Positions 52,978 through 63,821 are shown, numbered from the stretch's first letter. The stretch: 64,000 bases of DNA from Brevibacillus invocatus (GCF_003710915.1 NZ_RHHR01000034.1:48268-112267); one strand, 5' to 3'. The notes: generated from the sequence alone by a model not told the origin. Numbers and translations are program-made.

Positions 52978-53972
52978 AAAAACCGAAGATGCGGGAAGTG
53001 CCGGTACGCGAGGCCATCGGCATGATGCTTCCGCACGATATGACTCAAATTCTCCCTGGTGAATTTAAAGGGCGCTTGTTCAAAAAAGGACATGTCGTCA
53101 CGGCAGAAGATATTGAACCGCTGCTCTCGATCGGGAAGGAGCATATTTACGTACTGGAAATGCCAGAAGGCTTTATCCACGAAGAAGAAGCGGGAATTCG
53201 AATTGCGCAGGCCGTTTCTGGAGAAGGCTTGACGCTGACAGAGCCGTATGAAGGAAAAGTGTCGATGAAGGCAGCTTACAAGGGACTTGCCAAAATCAAT
53301 GAACAAGCTGTACATGCCCTGAATGCACTGGAGGGCATTGCGTTTTCTACGATTTATGGCGATCAGGTCGTACAGCCAGGAGATACGCTGGCAGCGACTC
53401 GAATCATTCCGCTGATCATGGAGGAAGCGCGCATTGTAGAGCTGGAGCAGCTGGCCCAAACCTTTGCAGGTCCGATTGTGCAGGTAAAGCCGTTTTTGAA
53501 GAAACGGGTAGGTCTGGTCACCACAGGTGGCGAAGTATTTACCGGAAGAATTGCCGACAAGTTTGGTCCGGCTATTCGCGCCAAGGTAGAGGCACTCGGG
53601 TCTGAAGTGGTCGAACAGCGCTTTGCGCCTGACGATAAAGAGGCGATTGAGAAAGAGATCAAATGGTTCCTGGATCAAGGAGTGGACCTGGTGTTGGTCA
53701 CAGGCGGGATGTCCGTCGATCCGGACGACCGGACTCCGGGAGCGATTGCAGGGGTAGGCGCGCAGGTTGTGCGTTATGGAACACCGATGCTGCCGGGTTC
53801 GATGCTGTTGGTATCCTACTACGGAGAGATCCCGGTTTTGGGTCTTCCAGGGGCTGTCATGCATGAGCCGTTTACGTCGTTTGATGTATTTTTGCCGCGC
53901 ATCCTTGCAGGGGAGCGCATTGAAGAGTCGGATATGACGCGTTTAGGATATGGCGGTTTACGCAAGTGTTAG
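52971..53972 (+). CDS. MoeA-like molybdopterin-binding protein, short form
   Basis: Start assigned to TTG 52971, which follows GGGGAGG; an in-frame ATG lies at 52989. 333 residues, shorter than the roughly 400 of MoeA. The C-terminal MoCF domain is clear (VGLVTTGGEVFTGRIADKFG, VDLVLVTGGMSVDPDDRTPGAI, PVLGLPGAVMHEP), but the N-terminal region only vaguely resembles MoeA. It may insert or carry the molybdenum cofactor. In B. subtilis this place holds moaC and rex, not this gene. Confidence 0.85.
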   Translation: MVEKPKMREVPVREAIGMMLPHDMTQILPGEFKGRLFKKGHVVTAEDIEPLLSIGKEHIYVLEMPEGFIHEEEAGIRIAQAVSGEGLTLTEPYEGKVSMKAAYKGLAKINEQAVHALNALEGIAFSTIYGDQVVQPGDTLAATRIIPLIMEEARIVELEQLAQTFAGPIVQVKPFLKKRVGLVTTGGEVFTGRIADKFGPAIRAKVEALGSEVVEQRFAPDDKEAIEKEIKWFLDQGVDLVLVTGGMSVDPDDRTPGAIAGVGAQVVRYGTPMLPGSMLLVSYYGEIPVLGLPGAVMHEPFTSFDVFLPRILAGERIEESDMTRLGYGGLRKC

Positions 53973-54014
53973 CTGGTTAGACTGGCATATAACAGGATAA
54001 AGGAGTGAAACAAG

Positions 54015-54422
54015 ATGAGTACGATTGGAATTCCTGGTTTAATTCTTATTTTGGTTTTGGCACTTGTATTATTTGGACCTAAGAAGCTTCCGGAGCTGGG
54101 GCGGGCAGTGGGACATACACTGAAGGAGTTTAAAAATGCCACGCGAAGCCTGACCAGCGACGATGATGAAGAAGATGATAAGGCGAAGGCCAAGGAGCTA
54201 GCAGCGAAAACGGCAACGCCTGCCCCTGCTGCAACAACCGCAACTACCGCCGCAACTTCAACTGACAAGACGACAGCCGCTGCGGATCAGGATGCTTTGG
54301 ATCGTGAGAGAATCGAGCGGGAGGTTCGGGAGCGTCTCGAGCGTGAACGCCTGGAAAAAGAAATCCGCGCAAAGCTAGAACAAGAGCGTCTGCAAGCTGA
54401 ACAAGGACAGCATAAGGCGTAA
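54015..54422 (+). CDS. tatA: Twin-arginine translocase subunit TatA
   Basis: 135 residues. A short membrane helix ([21 protein letters not shown]), the [14 protein letters not shown] hinge of the TatA/E family and an amphipathic helix ([11 protein letters not shown]). The tail is an Ala/Thr linker, then a charged coiled coil ([19 protein letters not shown]), longer than usual. TatA forms the export pore for folded proteins. Gene order tatA-tatC before groESL matches B. subtilis tatAy-tatCy. Confidence 0.95.
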   Translation: MSTIGIPGLILILVLALVLFGPKKLPELGRAVGHTLKEFKNATRSLTSDDDEEDDKAKAKELAAKTATPAPAATTATTAATSTDKTTAAADQDALDRERIEREVRERLERERLEKEIRAKLEQERLQAEQGQHKA

Positions 54423-54440
54423 TTGGGTAAGGTGGGTTCC

Positions 54441-55214
54441 ATGACCGAACAAGAAATGACAGTGGTTGAGCATCTGACAGAGTTGCGCAAGCGAATCATG
54501 TGGGTGTTGGCCGTTTTTATTGTTGCGTTGATTGCCGGCTTCTTTTTGGCTGGTCCGCTGATTGAGTATTTAAAGCAACAACCGATTGCTGACGGCGTTC
54601 CGATCATCTCGCTTCATCCATCTGACGCCCTGCGTGTGTACATGCAGGTGGCTGTCCTGGTAGGAGTCGTTGTGGTACTGCCCGTAGCACTGTATCACAT
54701 TTGGCGTTTTGTTTCCCCGGGTCTGCGGGAGACTGAGCGCCGCGGTACGCTGTACTTCATTCCGGCAGCGTTCCTGTTGTTTATCATGGGACTTCTATTT
54801 GGCTACTACATCGTCTTCCCGATGCTGATGCAATTCATGTCCAATCTTTCTGGAAGCATGGGGATTAATCCCAATTACGGCATCGGAGAATTCTTCAGCT
54901 TCATGTTTAACATGGTGATCCCTTTCGGAGTGCTTTTTCAATTGCCGATTGTCGTGATGTTTCTTACTCGCTTGAAGATCCTCAATCCGATGAGACTTGC
55001 CAAAATGAGACGCTACGCCTATTTTATCCTGGCTGTGATCGCCATTACGCTGACACCGCCCGATATTATGAGTGACGTCCTGGTGACGATCCCGCTCTTG
55101 CTTTTATACGAGATCAGCACCTGGCTGTCCCGGATTGTCTATCGCAAGCAGCTGAAGGAACAAGAACAATGGGAAAAGGAATATAACATGGAAGCGGATG
55201 AAGTAAGCCGCTAA
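54441..55214 (+). CDS. tatC: Twin-arginine translocase subunit TatC
   Basis: 257 residues from ATG 54441, after AAGGTGG; a TTG at 54423 in frame directly at the tatA stop is less likely. Six membrane helices; MTVVEHLTELRKRIMWVLA, PGLRETERRGTLYFIPAAF (conserved Glu) and FSFMFNMVIPFGVLFQLPI are family blocks. It recognises the RR signal peptide. Terminator follows. Confidence 0.96.
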   Translation: MTEQEMTVVEHLTELRKRIMWVLAVFIVALIAGFFLAGPLIEYLKQQPIADGVPIISLHPSDALRVYMQVAVLVGVVVVLPVALYHIWRFVSPGLRETERRGTLYFIPAAFLLFIMGLLFGYYIVFPMLMQFMSNLSGSMGINPNYGIGEFFSFMFNMVIPFGVLFQLPIVVMFLTRLKILNPMRLAKMRRYAYFILAVIAITLTPPDIMSDVLVTIPLLLLYEISTWLSRIVYRKQLKEQEQWEKEYNMEADEVSR

Positions 55215-55221
55215 AAAGGCA

Positions 55222-55256
55222 AGTCCCCTGATACAAGTGCAGGGGACTTTTTCTTA
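55222..55256 (+). terminator. Terminator after tatC
   Basis: AGTCCCCTG pairs with CAGGGGACT around a 10-base loop, then TTTTTCTT. Confidence 0.88.
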
Positions 55257-55330
55257 TGCGGTTTCAAAAAAATAGGATGTGACAGCTTCTCACTAGACAT
55301 ACTAGTACAGAGCAATGGGGAGGTGGTCGT

Positions 55331-55774
55331 ATGTGGCTTATTCTTTCTTTGGCACTGCTGTTTTCACCGGCTCATGCAGGCGCGATGGCAAAACCGGTAG
55401 AGCTGGCTGATCAGTCGGAGCGCGTAGAACTGTTTGATACGGACAAGCAGCAGGTCGTCGAGACGTTTCCCAATTCTTCAACCTTTCAGGATCAGGCGGG
55501 CAAGATTCTAGACAGTGTGAGTGGTCGGGTACTGGAGCTGAATCCAGTTTTGGAACACGCCATGATCGTGAAAATTCCTTTGGTGCCGCCCAAACGATTG
55601 GTGCATAAACCTTCGCGACTTGATACACAGATCGCGGCGATGTTTGTGGTCATGCCGAAAACGGGTAGGCGGGCACCGTGGCTGATTTTGCATACCAAGC
55701 AATACGAGACCGTCGTCGTCGAGTTTTCTGCAAAAGTAGACGCGTTACGCGTGCAGCTCCGCCTGCCCAAGTAA
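55331..55774 (+). CDS. Small secreted hypothetical protein
   Basis: 147 residues, signal peptide MWLILSLALLFSPAHAGA (about 1-18), no membrane segment after it. Mature part is mixed alpha/beta: FDTDKQQVVETFPNSSTFQDQ, VLELNPVLEHAMIVKIPLVPP, APWLILHTKQYETVVVEFS. No known domain. GGGGAGGTGG precedes the ATG. It converges on the CAP-domain gene. Confidence 0.75.
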   Translation: MWLILSLALLFSPAHAGAMAKPVELADQSERVELFDTDKQQVVETFPNSSTFQDQAGKILDSVSGRVLELNPVLEHAMIVKIPLVPPKRLVHKPSRLDTQIAAMFVVMPKTGRRAPWLILHTKQYETVVVEFSAKVDALRVQLRLPK

Positions 55775-55814
55775 AAGAAACCCGGCTTGTGAAAAAAGGT
55801 GTGGCGAAGCACGG

Positions 55815-57149
55815 TTACTTGGAGATAGTCAGGAAAGCTTGCGTGTAATAATCGGTGATCACTCCGACACCGAGCTGGGAGAAGCCTTTTTCCAGGACGT
55901 TTTTACGGTGTCCGGGACTGTTCATCCAGCTTTCATGGGCCTCAATCGCGTCGGGATAGCCAGCTGCGATATTTTCACCTGCCATCGTGTAGCGGATGTT
56001 GGCTTGCTTCAGGCGAGCGAAAGGATCCAGGCCAGTAGTTGCCGAGACATGGTCGAAGAAGTCGTGGTTGGCCATGTCCTGACTATGCTTCCGGGCCACT
56101 TCTGCAGCTTCGCCGTGCCATTGGAGCGGTGGCAGCTTGTAGCGGTAGCGGGTGACGTTGACCAGATCCAGGATTTGTCGCTCGTACGCGGCATTGACCA
56201 GCTCTCTTTGCTTCACCGTGAGCGCCGGAGGATCGAAGTTGGGAGCTTGTCCGGTGTACGTCCATTTCGTTTCATAAAAACCGCCGCGCAGCAGCATTTT
56301 TGTATCCATCATCCGCACAGCTGTTACCTTGCTGCTGTTTTGCTGATCCAGGTAATAGATCACCGGCTTGCTGTCTTTCATAACCAGCGGGCGTTGATGC
56401 TTCTGGTTGGTGATCTGGACTTTTGCTCCCATATACGAAAAGGTAACGATATTTTGCAGCGGGTGTTTGTTTTCAATCGATTTCAGGCTGGCTCCGATAC
56501 CTGTGCCGCCCAGCTTTGCCAAAGGAGCGTTGGAATACAGATCGACGACCTTGTCATCCACGACGCCCACCTGGAGATAGGAGGCATAATCCTTGTTATA
56601 GATCCACCATTGATAGCCGAGGCTGCTCGGTTCCATGCGATCAGGCTCGCCAAGCAGATCAGTGACTTCCTTGGCTGACATGCCGAGCTTTAATCCGAAT
56701 AGCTCGTAAGCCGGTTCGACAACAGCGCCTGTCTTTTTGGGAGCGGACACAGGCTGACTTGGCTCAGCTTTGGCAGGGGGAGCTGCCTGGGTTACCGCAG
56801 GCTTTATCGCGCTCGCATCCGCCACCATAGTAGGGGATGAAGCTTCAGGCGCTTTACCCACCCAGGCCGTTGAACTCTTTTGGTCCCATCCGACTTGCTT
56901 GTCGAGCTGTTCCCCGATCAGAGAAAGTGGAACGTACAAGGTTCCCTGATACTCCAGGGTGGTGGGGAGCGATTTTCCGTCTTTCTGCCTGTCAGCCGAC
57001 AGGGTACTGGCGTTAATTTCCTGACCGTCCCAATAGATGGCCGCAGGATTGACGTTTACCCGAACCGTTGAGGAATTGTCCCAAGAGATAAGTCGTGTGA
57101 TCCCGACCATCGTAAGTGTAATCACACCAAGTAAAAACCAATTGCGCAT
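55815..57149 (-). CDS. Secreted CAP-domain protein with stalk domain
   Basis: 444 residues. An N-terminal anchor/signal (MRNWFLLGVITLTMVGIT), a stalk-like domain (about 30-95; VNVNPAAIYWDGQEINAST, LYVPLSLIGEQLDKQVGW), a Pro/Ala linker, a CAP-associated domain (about 147-285; FGLKLGMSAKEVTDLLGEPD) and a C-terminal CAP/SCP domain (about 315-443; LLDLVNVTRYRYKL-type start, HSQDMANHDFFDHVS, GENIAAGYPDAIEAHESWMNSPGHRKN) with the conserved His-Glu residues. CAP proteins bind cell-wall or lipid ligands. Strand is opposite to tat and groE genes. Confidence 0.9.
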   Translation of the reverse strand: MRNWFLLGVITLTMVGITRLISWDNSSTVRVNVNPAAIYWDGQEINASTLSADRQKDGKSLPTTLEYQGTLYVPLSLIGEQLDKQVGWDQKSSTAWVGKAPEASSPTMVADASAIKPAVTQAAPPAKAEPSQPVSAPKKTGAVVEPAYELFGLKLGMSAKEVTDLLGEPDRMEPSSLGYQWWIYNKDYASYLQVGVVDDKVVDLYSNAPLAKLGGTGIGASLKSIENKHPLQNIVTFSYMGAKVQITNQKHQRPLVMKDSKPVIYYLDQQNSSKVTAVRMMDTKMLLRGGFYETKWTYTGQAPNFDPPALTVKQRELVNAAYERQILDLVNVTRYRYKLPPLQWHGEAAEVARKHSQDMANHDFFDHVSATTGLDPFARLKQANIRYTMAGENIAAGYPDAIEAHESWMNSPGHRKNVLEKGFSQLGVGVITDYYTQAFLTISK

Positions 57150-57297
57150 TTCAGGGTCCCTCCTTGGACGTCTGGACTGAACTCTATGCTTGGATTATAT
57201 GAGCCCGTTTTTTTGCTAGAACCTCGTTGCTAGAAAAATGCCAACTGCTAGAGAGAGTTGAAAGAACTGATAGATGGAAAAAAGTGAGGGAAACTAC

Positions 57298-57326
57298 TTG
57301 CAAAGTAAAAGGTGATTCATTATTAT
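57298..57326 (+). promoter_or_regulatory. Sigma-A promoter of groESL
   Basis: TTGCAA (57298-57303), 17 bases, TATTAT (57321-57326). The CIRCE operator begins 12 bases later, as in B. subtilis. Confidence 0.75.
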
Positions 57327-57338
57327 AGGAATTGGGTG

Positions 57339-57365
57339 TTAGCACTCGCTCAAGTTGAGTGCTAA
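57339..57365. promoter_or_regulatory. CIRCE operator (HrcA binding site)
   Basis: TTAGCACTC (57339-57347), nine bases, GAGTGCTAA (57357-57365): a perfect match to the consensus inverted repeat. HrcA represses groESL here until heat stress titrates GroEL. Confidence 0.97.
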
Positions 57366-57410
57366 CAACACATACTTTCTAACCTACATTTTTTGAGGAG
57401 GGTGTTTTTA

Positions 57411-57695
57411 GTGCTGAAGCCATTGGGTGACCGTGTGGTAATTGAAGCTATCTCCAAAGACGAAACGACCGCAAGCGGGATCGTTCTGCCTGACACGGCA
57501 AAGGAAAAACCGCAAGAAGGCCGCATTATCGCTGTAGGCTCTGGTCGTGTTGCTGACAACGGCGAGCGCATCGCGTTGGAAGTAAAAGAAGGCGACAAGG
57601 TAATTTTCTCCAAGTACGCCGGCACTGAAGTGAAAGTGGATAACAAAGAATATCTGGTGCTTCGCGAATCCGATATCCTGGCGATCATCGGTTAA
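57411..57695 (+). CDS. groES: Co-chaperonin GroES
   Basis: 94 residues, GTG start at 57411 following [36 protein letters not shown] and the mobile loop plus [21 protein letters not shown] are canonical. It caps GroEL. Cotranscribed with groEL from the CIRCE-controlled promoter. Confidence 0.97.
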   Translation: MLKPLGDRVVIEAISKDETTASGIVLPDTAKEKPQEGRIIAVGSGRVADNGERIALEVKEGDKVIFSKYAGTEVKVDNKEYLVLRESDILAIIG

Positions 57696-57711
57696 CTAGC
57701 TCTTCACATAG

Positions 57712-59385
<1,674 letters not shown>

Positions 59386-59412
59386 GAAACGGTCTCGTAC
59401 ACCGTTTCGAAA

Positions 59413-59442
59413 AGAGGCAGACAACACGTCTGTCTCTTTTTT
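59413..59442 (+). terminator. Terminator after groEL
   Basis: AAGAGGCAGAC and GTCTGTCTCTT form a stem followed by TTTTTTT. Confidence 0.88.
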
Positions 59443-59475
59443 TAATGGTTGTTTTCGGAAAAATTAAAATAAAGA

Positions 59476-59505
59476 TTGAAAAAATATTTCCTGAATTATT
59501 ATAAT
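59476..59505 (+). promoter_or_regulatory. Sigma-A promoter of the carbohydrate ABC operon
   Basis: TTGAAA (59476-59481), 18 bases, TATAAT (59500-59505), in an AT-rich stretch before the GTG start at 59581. Confidence 0.6.
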
Positions 59506-59580
59506 ATTATAAAATAATACTACATAGTGCATTACACAGATGGGCAGGCAACAAATAGCTGACGTGGAGGCGATTTTACA

Positions 59581-60897
59581 GTGAGACGTGTAGGGGTTTG
59601 GTTATTTAGCGCTGTACTGATGTTTGTTTTATCCGGATGTAGTGGTGGTGGTGCATCCACATCTGCTCCAGCTGAGCAGACGCCTGCAGCACAGCAGCCG
59701 CAGCCGGCGGCAGAAGAAGCAAAGAAGGATCCGGTAGAACTGGTCATGTACAGCTGGCGCCCGGAGGACAAAGAGGCGTATGAAGGCTTTATTGCCGAGT
59801 TTCAAAAGATGCATCCGCACGTGAAGGTGAATTTTCGCTCTTTCAAATCTACGGAGTACAATACGATCTTGACCAACTCGCTGACAGCGGGATCCGGAGT
59901 TGACATCTTGCAGCTTCGTCCATACGCAGGTGCTGCTTCGATCGCTGATGCAGGCTATCTGCTGCCGATTGACGACGTTCCGGGCGTAGCAGACATCCCG
60001 CAGTCTTATCTGGATGCTGCTCGTGGAGAAGATGGCAAAGTATACGGCGTACCGCTCTTCATCAACTCAGCCGTTATTTTCTACAACAAGCAGCTTTTCC
60101 AGGATCACGGGTTGCAGACACCAACGACATGGGAAGAGTTTTTGCAAGTATGTGAAGCCCTTTCTCAAAAAGGTATTATTCCCGTAGCGCAAGCAGGCAA
60201 GGCCGCTTACTTGCTCTCGTACACGCACAATGTCATCGGGACGAGCGCATTCGGCGGAGAGGAGTATGTAGAAAAGCTGCTATCTGGCGAGGTTAACTTT
60301 ACCGACCCAGCGTTTAAAGAGTCGATCAAGCGGATGAGCGATCTGGTGCCGTACTTCCCGAAAGATTTCATCGCCATCGACGACAAGGATGCACAAGCGC
60401 TCTTTTACACCGGAAAAGCAGCGATGTACATCAACGGCAGCCACCGCCTGGAGACATTTGAAAACCTGAACGCTGACTTGCCGCTCGATATTATGCCGGC
60501 ACTGGCGAAGGAAAAGGGCGGCGAGACACCGATGATCAACTGGGTCGATGGCTCCTATGGAATAGCTAAGGCAACCAAGCACCCGGAGGAAGCAAAAGCC
60601 TTCATCCAATTCCTCGCTTCCAAGGAGTTTGGTCAGATGTTCAGTGATCAGTTGAACAGGCTTAGCGCGATCCCAGGGGTAGTGCCTCAGCATCCGATGT
60701 TGAAAAAGATGACCGAGCTAAGCGAAAAAAGCATGACCAGTTATATGATGCTTGTTCACTTTAGTGAAGGCACACCTACCACCAAGACGACATTTGAGAA
60801 TTCATTGCAGGGAATGTATATTGGGCAGCTGGCGGTAGACAAAGTGGCAGAGGATACGCAGGCTTCGCTTGAAAAGTGGTTCCAGCCGAAGAAGTAG
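59581..60897 (+). CDS. Carbohydrate ABC transporter substrate-binding lipoprotein
   Basis: 438 residues, GTG start. Lipoprotein signal with lipobox VLSGC, a Gln/Pro/Ala linker, then a family-1 binding fold (VELVMYSWRPEDKEAYEGFI, NSLTAGSGVDILQL, YGVPLFINSAVIFYNKQLF, TGKAAMYINGSHRLETF). Such proteins bind oligosaccharides or glycerophosphodiesters. Followed, after a hairpin, by the permease pair. No ATPase gene in the operon. Confidence 0.93.
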   Translation: MRRVGVWLFSAVLMFVLSGCSGGGASTSAPAEQTPAAQQPQPAAEEAKKDPVELVMYSWRPEDKEAYEGFIAEFQKMHPHVKVNFRSFKSTEYNTILTNSLTAGSGVDILQLRPYAGAASIADAGYLLPIDDVPGVADIPQSYLDAARGEDGKVYGVPLFINSAVIFYNKQLFQDHGLQTPTTWEEFLQVCEALSQKGIIPVAQAGKAAYLLSYTHNVIGTSAFGGEEYVEKLLSGEVNFTDPAFKESIKRMSDLVPYFPKDFIAIDDKDAQALFYTGKAAMYINGSHRLETFENLNADLPLDIMPALAKEKGGETPMINWVDGSYGIAKATKHPEEAKAFIQFLASKEFGQMFSDQLNRLSAIPGVVPQHPMLKKMTELSEKSMTSYMMLVHFSEGTPTTKTTFENSLQGMYIGQLAVDKVAEDTQASLEKWFQPKK

Positions 60898-60927
60898 CGG
60901 GTTAACCAGCAGGGACACGCAGGTACA

Positions 60928-60964
60928 GTCCAGGCAAGTCGCTTGGCTGTACCTGTTTTCACTT
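60928..60964 (+). terminator. Hairpin between binding-protein and permease genes
   Basis: CAGGTACAG and CTGTACCTG form a perfect 9-bp stem around an 18-base loop, then TTTTCAC. It probably reduces transcription of the permease genes or protects the binding-protein message. Confidence 0.7.
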
Positions 60965-61058
60965 TTGTATCTGTGCTTGGTTTGTCTGCTGATTAACCTT
61001 GGTTGTCTGCTTCCCGATGAGCCACATACAGTTTTTGTTGAAGGAGGGATTGGAGCGT

Positions 61059-62018
61059 ATGGCTGTTTTGCAAAAAGAGACTGAGCCAAAACTCAAGGTG
61101 CCCAAGCAAAAACGCATCAATTGGAAAAAACAGCTCGTCCATCTGTTTTTGCTGCCTGCCCTGGTATTGTTTATCTGGTTCCAGCTATATCCGATTTTGT
61201 CTGCATTCTTAAACAGTTTTTACTCATTCCAAGGGATGCGACGAGGTGAGTTTGTCGGTTTAGACAATTTTGTTCTCCTATTCACGGAGTCTCCGTTCAA
61301 GGAAACCTTTAGCCGAGCCTTTGGCCACAACCTCATCTTTTTCGTGGGGACAATTATTTTCAAAATGGCGGTCGCATTTTTGCTCGCTTTGCTGATCAAT
61401 AGCAAAATCCGCGGCAAAGAGTTTTTTAAAACGGTTATTTTTCTGCCGAAGCTCTTATCCGTGATCGTCGTCGGCTTTTTGTTCAGCCTGATTTTGAATC
61501 CTACGTACGGTGCGCTTAACACGATTTTGCAATTCATCGGGTTGGAAGAGTGGGCGCGTCCCTGGCTGGGTGATCCCGATACAGCACTGTATACGATCAT
61601 CCTGGTCAATAGCTGGTACGGATTAGGCTTTTCCATGCTGATCTTTCTCGCAGGACTGCAGGCAATTCCTCAGGAGATTTACGATGCAGCCAAAATGGAT
61701 GGTGCATCCGGATTGACGATGTTGCTGAAGATTACCATTCCATTGGCGATGCCTGCCATTATGGTGATGTCGATCCTTACCTTTATCGGGGCGTTTGAGA
61801 CGTTTGAGTTGATCTTTGCGATGCAAGGCTCGCAAGCGGGCCCGTACTATTCGACCGATGTATTGGCTACCTATTTTTACCGCTTAGCGTTTGGTTCTGT
61901 AGATGGCGGAGAATCGATCGGTTTAGGTTCAGCCCTTGCTGTCGTACTCTTTTTAATGATTTCCAGCGCAACGGCTGTGCTGCTGTTTTTCTTCAAGAAA
62001 AAAGAATTTGAACAATAG
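61059..62018 (+). CDS. Carbohydrate ABC permease (MsmF/UgpA type)
   Basis: 319 residues from ATG 61059, after AAGGAGGGATTGGAGCGT; the frame is open upstream without a site. Six membrane helices and the coupling loop YDAAKMDGASGLTMLLKITIPLAMPA (EAA motif). N-terminal Lys-rich cytoplasmic tail. Forms the channel with the next gene. Confidence 0.94.
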   Translation: MAVLQKETEPKLKVPKQKRINWKKQLVHLFLLPALVLFIWFQLYPILSAFLNSFYSFQGMRRGEFVGLDNFVLLFTESPFKETFSRAFGHNLIFFVGTIIFKMAVAFLLALLINSKIRGKEFFKTVIFLPKLLSVIVVGFLFSLILNPTYGALNTILQFIGLEEWARPWLGDPDTALYTIILVNSWYGLGFSMLIFLAGLQAIPQEIYDAAKMDGASGLTMLLKITIPLAMPAIMVMSILTFIGAFETFELIFAMQGSQAGPYYSTDVLATYFYRLAFGSVDGGESIGLGSALAVVLFLMISSATAVLLFFFKKKEFEQ

Positions 62019-62027
62019 GAGGAGAGC

Positions 62028-62849
62028 ATGGCGGGACGAATTGGACAGTTTGCCAAATACCTGATTTTGTCGCTTGTATCCCTATCTATACTGTATCCGT
62101 TCTTTCTCATGATCTCCTCATCGCTGAAAAGCAATGTGGAGATTCTTACCTCGCCACTTGGGCTGCCTTCCAACTTTTCGTTGGAGAACTACGTTTTGGT
62201 CTGGGAAAAGGTGAGCTTTGGCAAGTACGTATGGAATAGCATCTACGTAAGCGGGCTATCGGTCATATTGATTTTGTTTGTCTCTTCGTTAGCTGCCTTC
62301 TATCTTTCCCGCTTTACGTTTCGCTGGAATGCTTACATTCTGTTTTTCTTTATGGTTGGGTTGATGTTGCCGATGAAGCTAGCCATTTTGCCGCTTTATA
62401 TGATCATGCTGCAGCTTAACTTGCTTGACACACTGACTTCCTTGGTCGTTTTGTACGTTGCTGGAGGAATACCGTTTGCCGTATTCGTGTTTTATGGTTT
62501 TTTTCGCACGTTGCCTACCGAGTTGGATCAATCTGCGCGATTGGACGGGTGCAACAACTTTCAGGTTTATTATAAAATCATTCTCCCTTTGATGAAGCCG
62601 GCACTTGGAACCGTAGCGATCGTTCAGTTGATCGGCGTCTGGAACGATTTCTTTTACCCGCTCATCTTTTTAAAAAGCGAAGAGCTGAGCACGATTCCGC
62701 TTGGCGTGCTGACGCTGTTCGGTGAGTATGACACGGAATGGAATCTGCTGTTTGCCAGCTTGACGATTTCTTCTCTGCCCATGATCATAGCGTTTTTGTT
62801 TGCATCCAGGCAGTTTATTGAAGGACTTACTTCGGGGGCGATAAAATGA
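62028..62849 (+). CDS. Carbohydrate ABC permease (MsmG/UgpE type)
   Basis: 273 residues. Six helices; coupling loop LDQSARLDGCNNFQVYYKIILPLMKPAL and the ending SRQFIEGLTSGAIK are typical. AGGAGGAGAGC precedes the ATG. Overlaps the HAD gene by four bases. Confidence 0.94.
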   Translation: MAGRIGQFAKYLILSLVSLSILYPFFLMISSSLKSNVEILTSPLGLPSNFSLENYVLVWEKVSFGKYVWNSIYVSGLSVILILFVSSLAAFYLSRFTFRWNAYILFFFMVGLMLPMKLAILPLYMIMLQLNLLDTLTSLVVLYVAGGIPFAVFVFYGFFRTLPTELDQSARLDGCNNFQVYYKIILPLMKPALGTVAIVQLIGVWNDFFYPLIFLKSEELSTIPLGVLTLFGEYDTEWNLLFASLTISSLPMIIAFLFASRQFIEGLTSGAIK

Positions 62850-63637
62850 GTCGGCGATGGATTACGTTTGATCTGGATGGTACGTTGATGCAAAATCCTT
62901 TTTCAAAATGGGTATTCCCGGAGATTGCTGCTGCAGTCTCCGGTCAGTTGGGCCAATCATACGACTCTGTTTCCGCCCTGACGGCTGAGCATGAGCGACG
63001 AATGGAACAAGGCAGGTACGTGGAAGCTTATGACTGGGACGAGATGCTCGCCAGGTTGTGCCAAGAGTTGGGCATCGAGAAGTCTGTTGACATAGAGGAG
63101 TTGGTACAAAAGCATTCTATTTCTCCCAAGGTGTATTTGCTTGAACCGGAGATTCCACAGCTGTTGCTTGAGATGAAGGCTCAAGGTTATGCTTTGGCTG
63201 CAGTGACAAACGGTTTTTACAAATACCAAGCACCTGTGATGCAAGCATTGAGTCTGCTCGATTGCTTTGATGAGGTCGTCACACCGGAGAGAGCAGGTAC
63301 GGGCAAGCCTGACACGGTGATCCTGGATATGCTGGCAGGGAAAGTAGTGGCTCATGTAGGGGATCGTTTGGATCACGATATACTGCTGGCCAATCGTGCC
63401 AACGCTGTCTCTGTTCTAATAGAAAGGGGTCTTTCGCAGAGGGCCAGCTCGCTTTTCCCTGTACAGCGACCGCATGACGATGAGGTCGTCCAAGTGTTGC
63501 AGGAAAAGCGGCGGAAGGAAAGCGGGAGAATGCAAGGCATAACGGAAACTGTGCTTCCTAGTGAATACAGGCCGACTATTGTAATCCGTTCCATACAAGA
63601 ACTGATGCCATTTTTGAAAGAATGGAAGGGGGGGTGA
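62846..63637 (+). CDS. HAD-superfamily hydrolase coupled to the carbohydrate transporter
   Basis: 263 residues. Motif I FDLDGTLM (complete DxDGT), II AAVTNGF, III with Lys in GTGKPDTV, IV HVGDRLDHDI. Cap type C1. Translationally coupled (ATGA) to the second permease, which suggests it dephosphorylates the imported sugar phosphate or a related metabolite. The C-terminal 60 residues after motif IV are an extension of unknown role. It ends about 265 bases before 16S rRNA. Confidence 0.88.
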   Translation: MSRRWITFDLDGTLMQNPFSKWVFPEIAAAVSGQLGQSYDSVSALTAEHERRMEQGRYVEAYDWDEMLARLCQELGIEKSVDIEELVQKHSISPKVYLLEPEIPQLLLEMKAQGYALAAVTNGFYKYQAPVMQALSLLDCFDEVVTPERAGTGKPDTVILDMLAGKVVAHVGDRLDHDILLANRANAVSVLIERGLSQRASSLFPVQRPHDDEVVQVLQEKRRKESGRMQGITETVLPSEYRPTIVIRSIQELMPFLKEWKGG

Positions 63638-63656
63638 TTTTTTCTTGATCTTTTGC

Positions 63657-63685
63657 TTGCTTTTTTTGATTGGAGTTGCTATGAT
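63657..63685 (+). promoter_or_regulatory. rRNA operon promoter P1
   Basis: TTGCTT (63657-63662), 17 bases, TATGAT (63680-63685). Confidence 0.55.
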
Positions 63686-63753
63686 AACTCTTGTCGCTTT
63701 TGAGAGTGTTTTTAAAGAGAATGAAAAAAACATCACTTTTTTAAAAATAACTC

Positions 63754-63782
63754 TTGATTTCCCAGCTAAGACGTGATAAAGT
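63754..63782 (+). promoter_or_regulatory. rRNA operon promoter P2
   Basis: TTGATT (63754-63759), 17 bases, TAAAGT (63777-63782). Tandem promoters of this type are usual for Bacillales rrn operons. AT-rich DNA just upstream may be an UP element. Confidence 0.6.
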
Positions 63783-63821
63783 TTAAAGGGTCGGCAACGA
63801 AACGCTGACGAGAAAACGAAA

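Noticed and set aside
52320..53864. A 514-codon minus-strand frame
   Set aside because: Antisense to both molybdopterin genes; no recognisable domain and no ribosome site.
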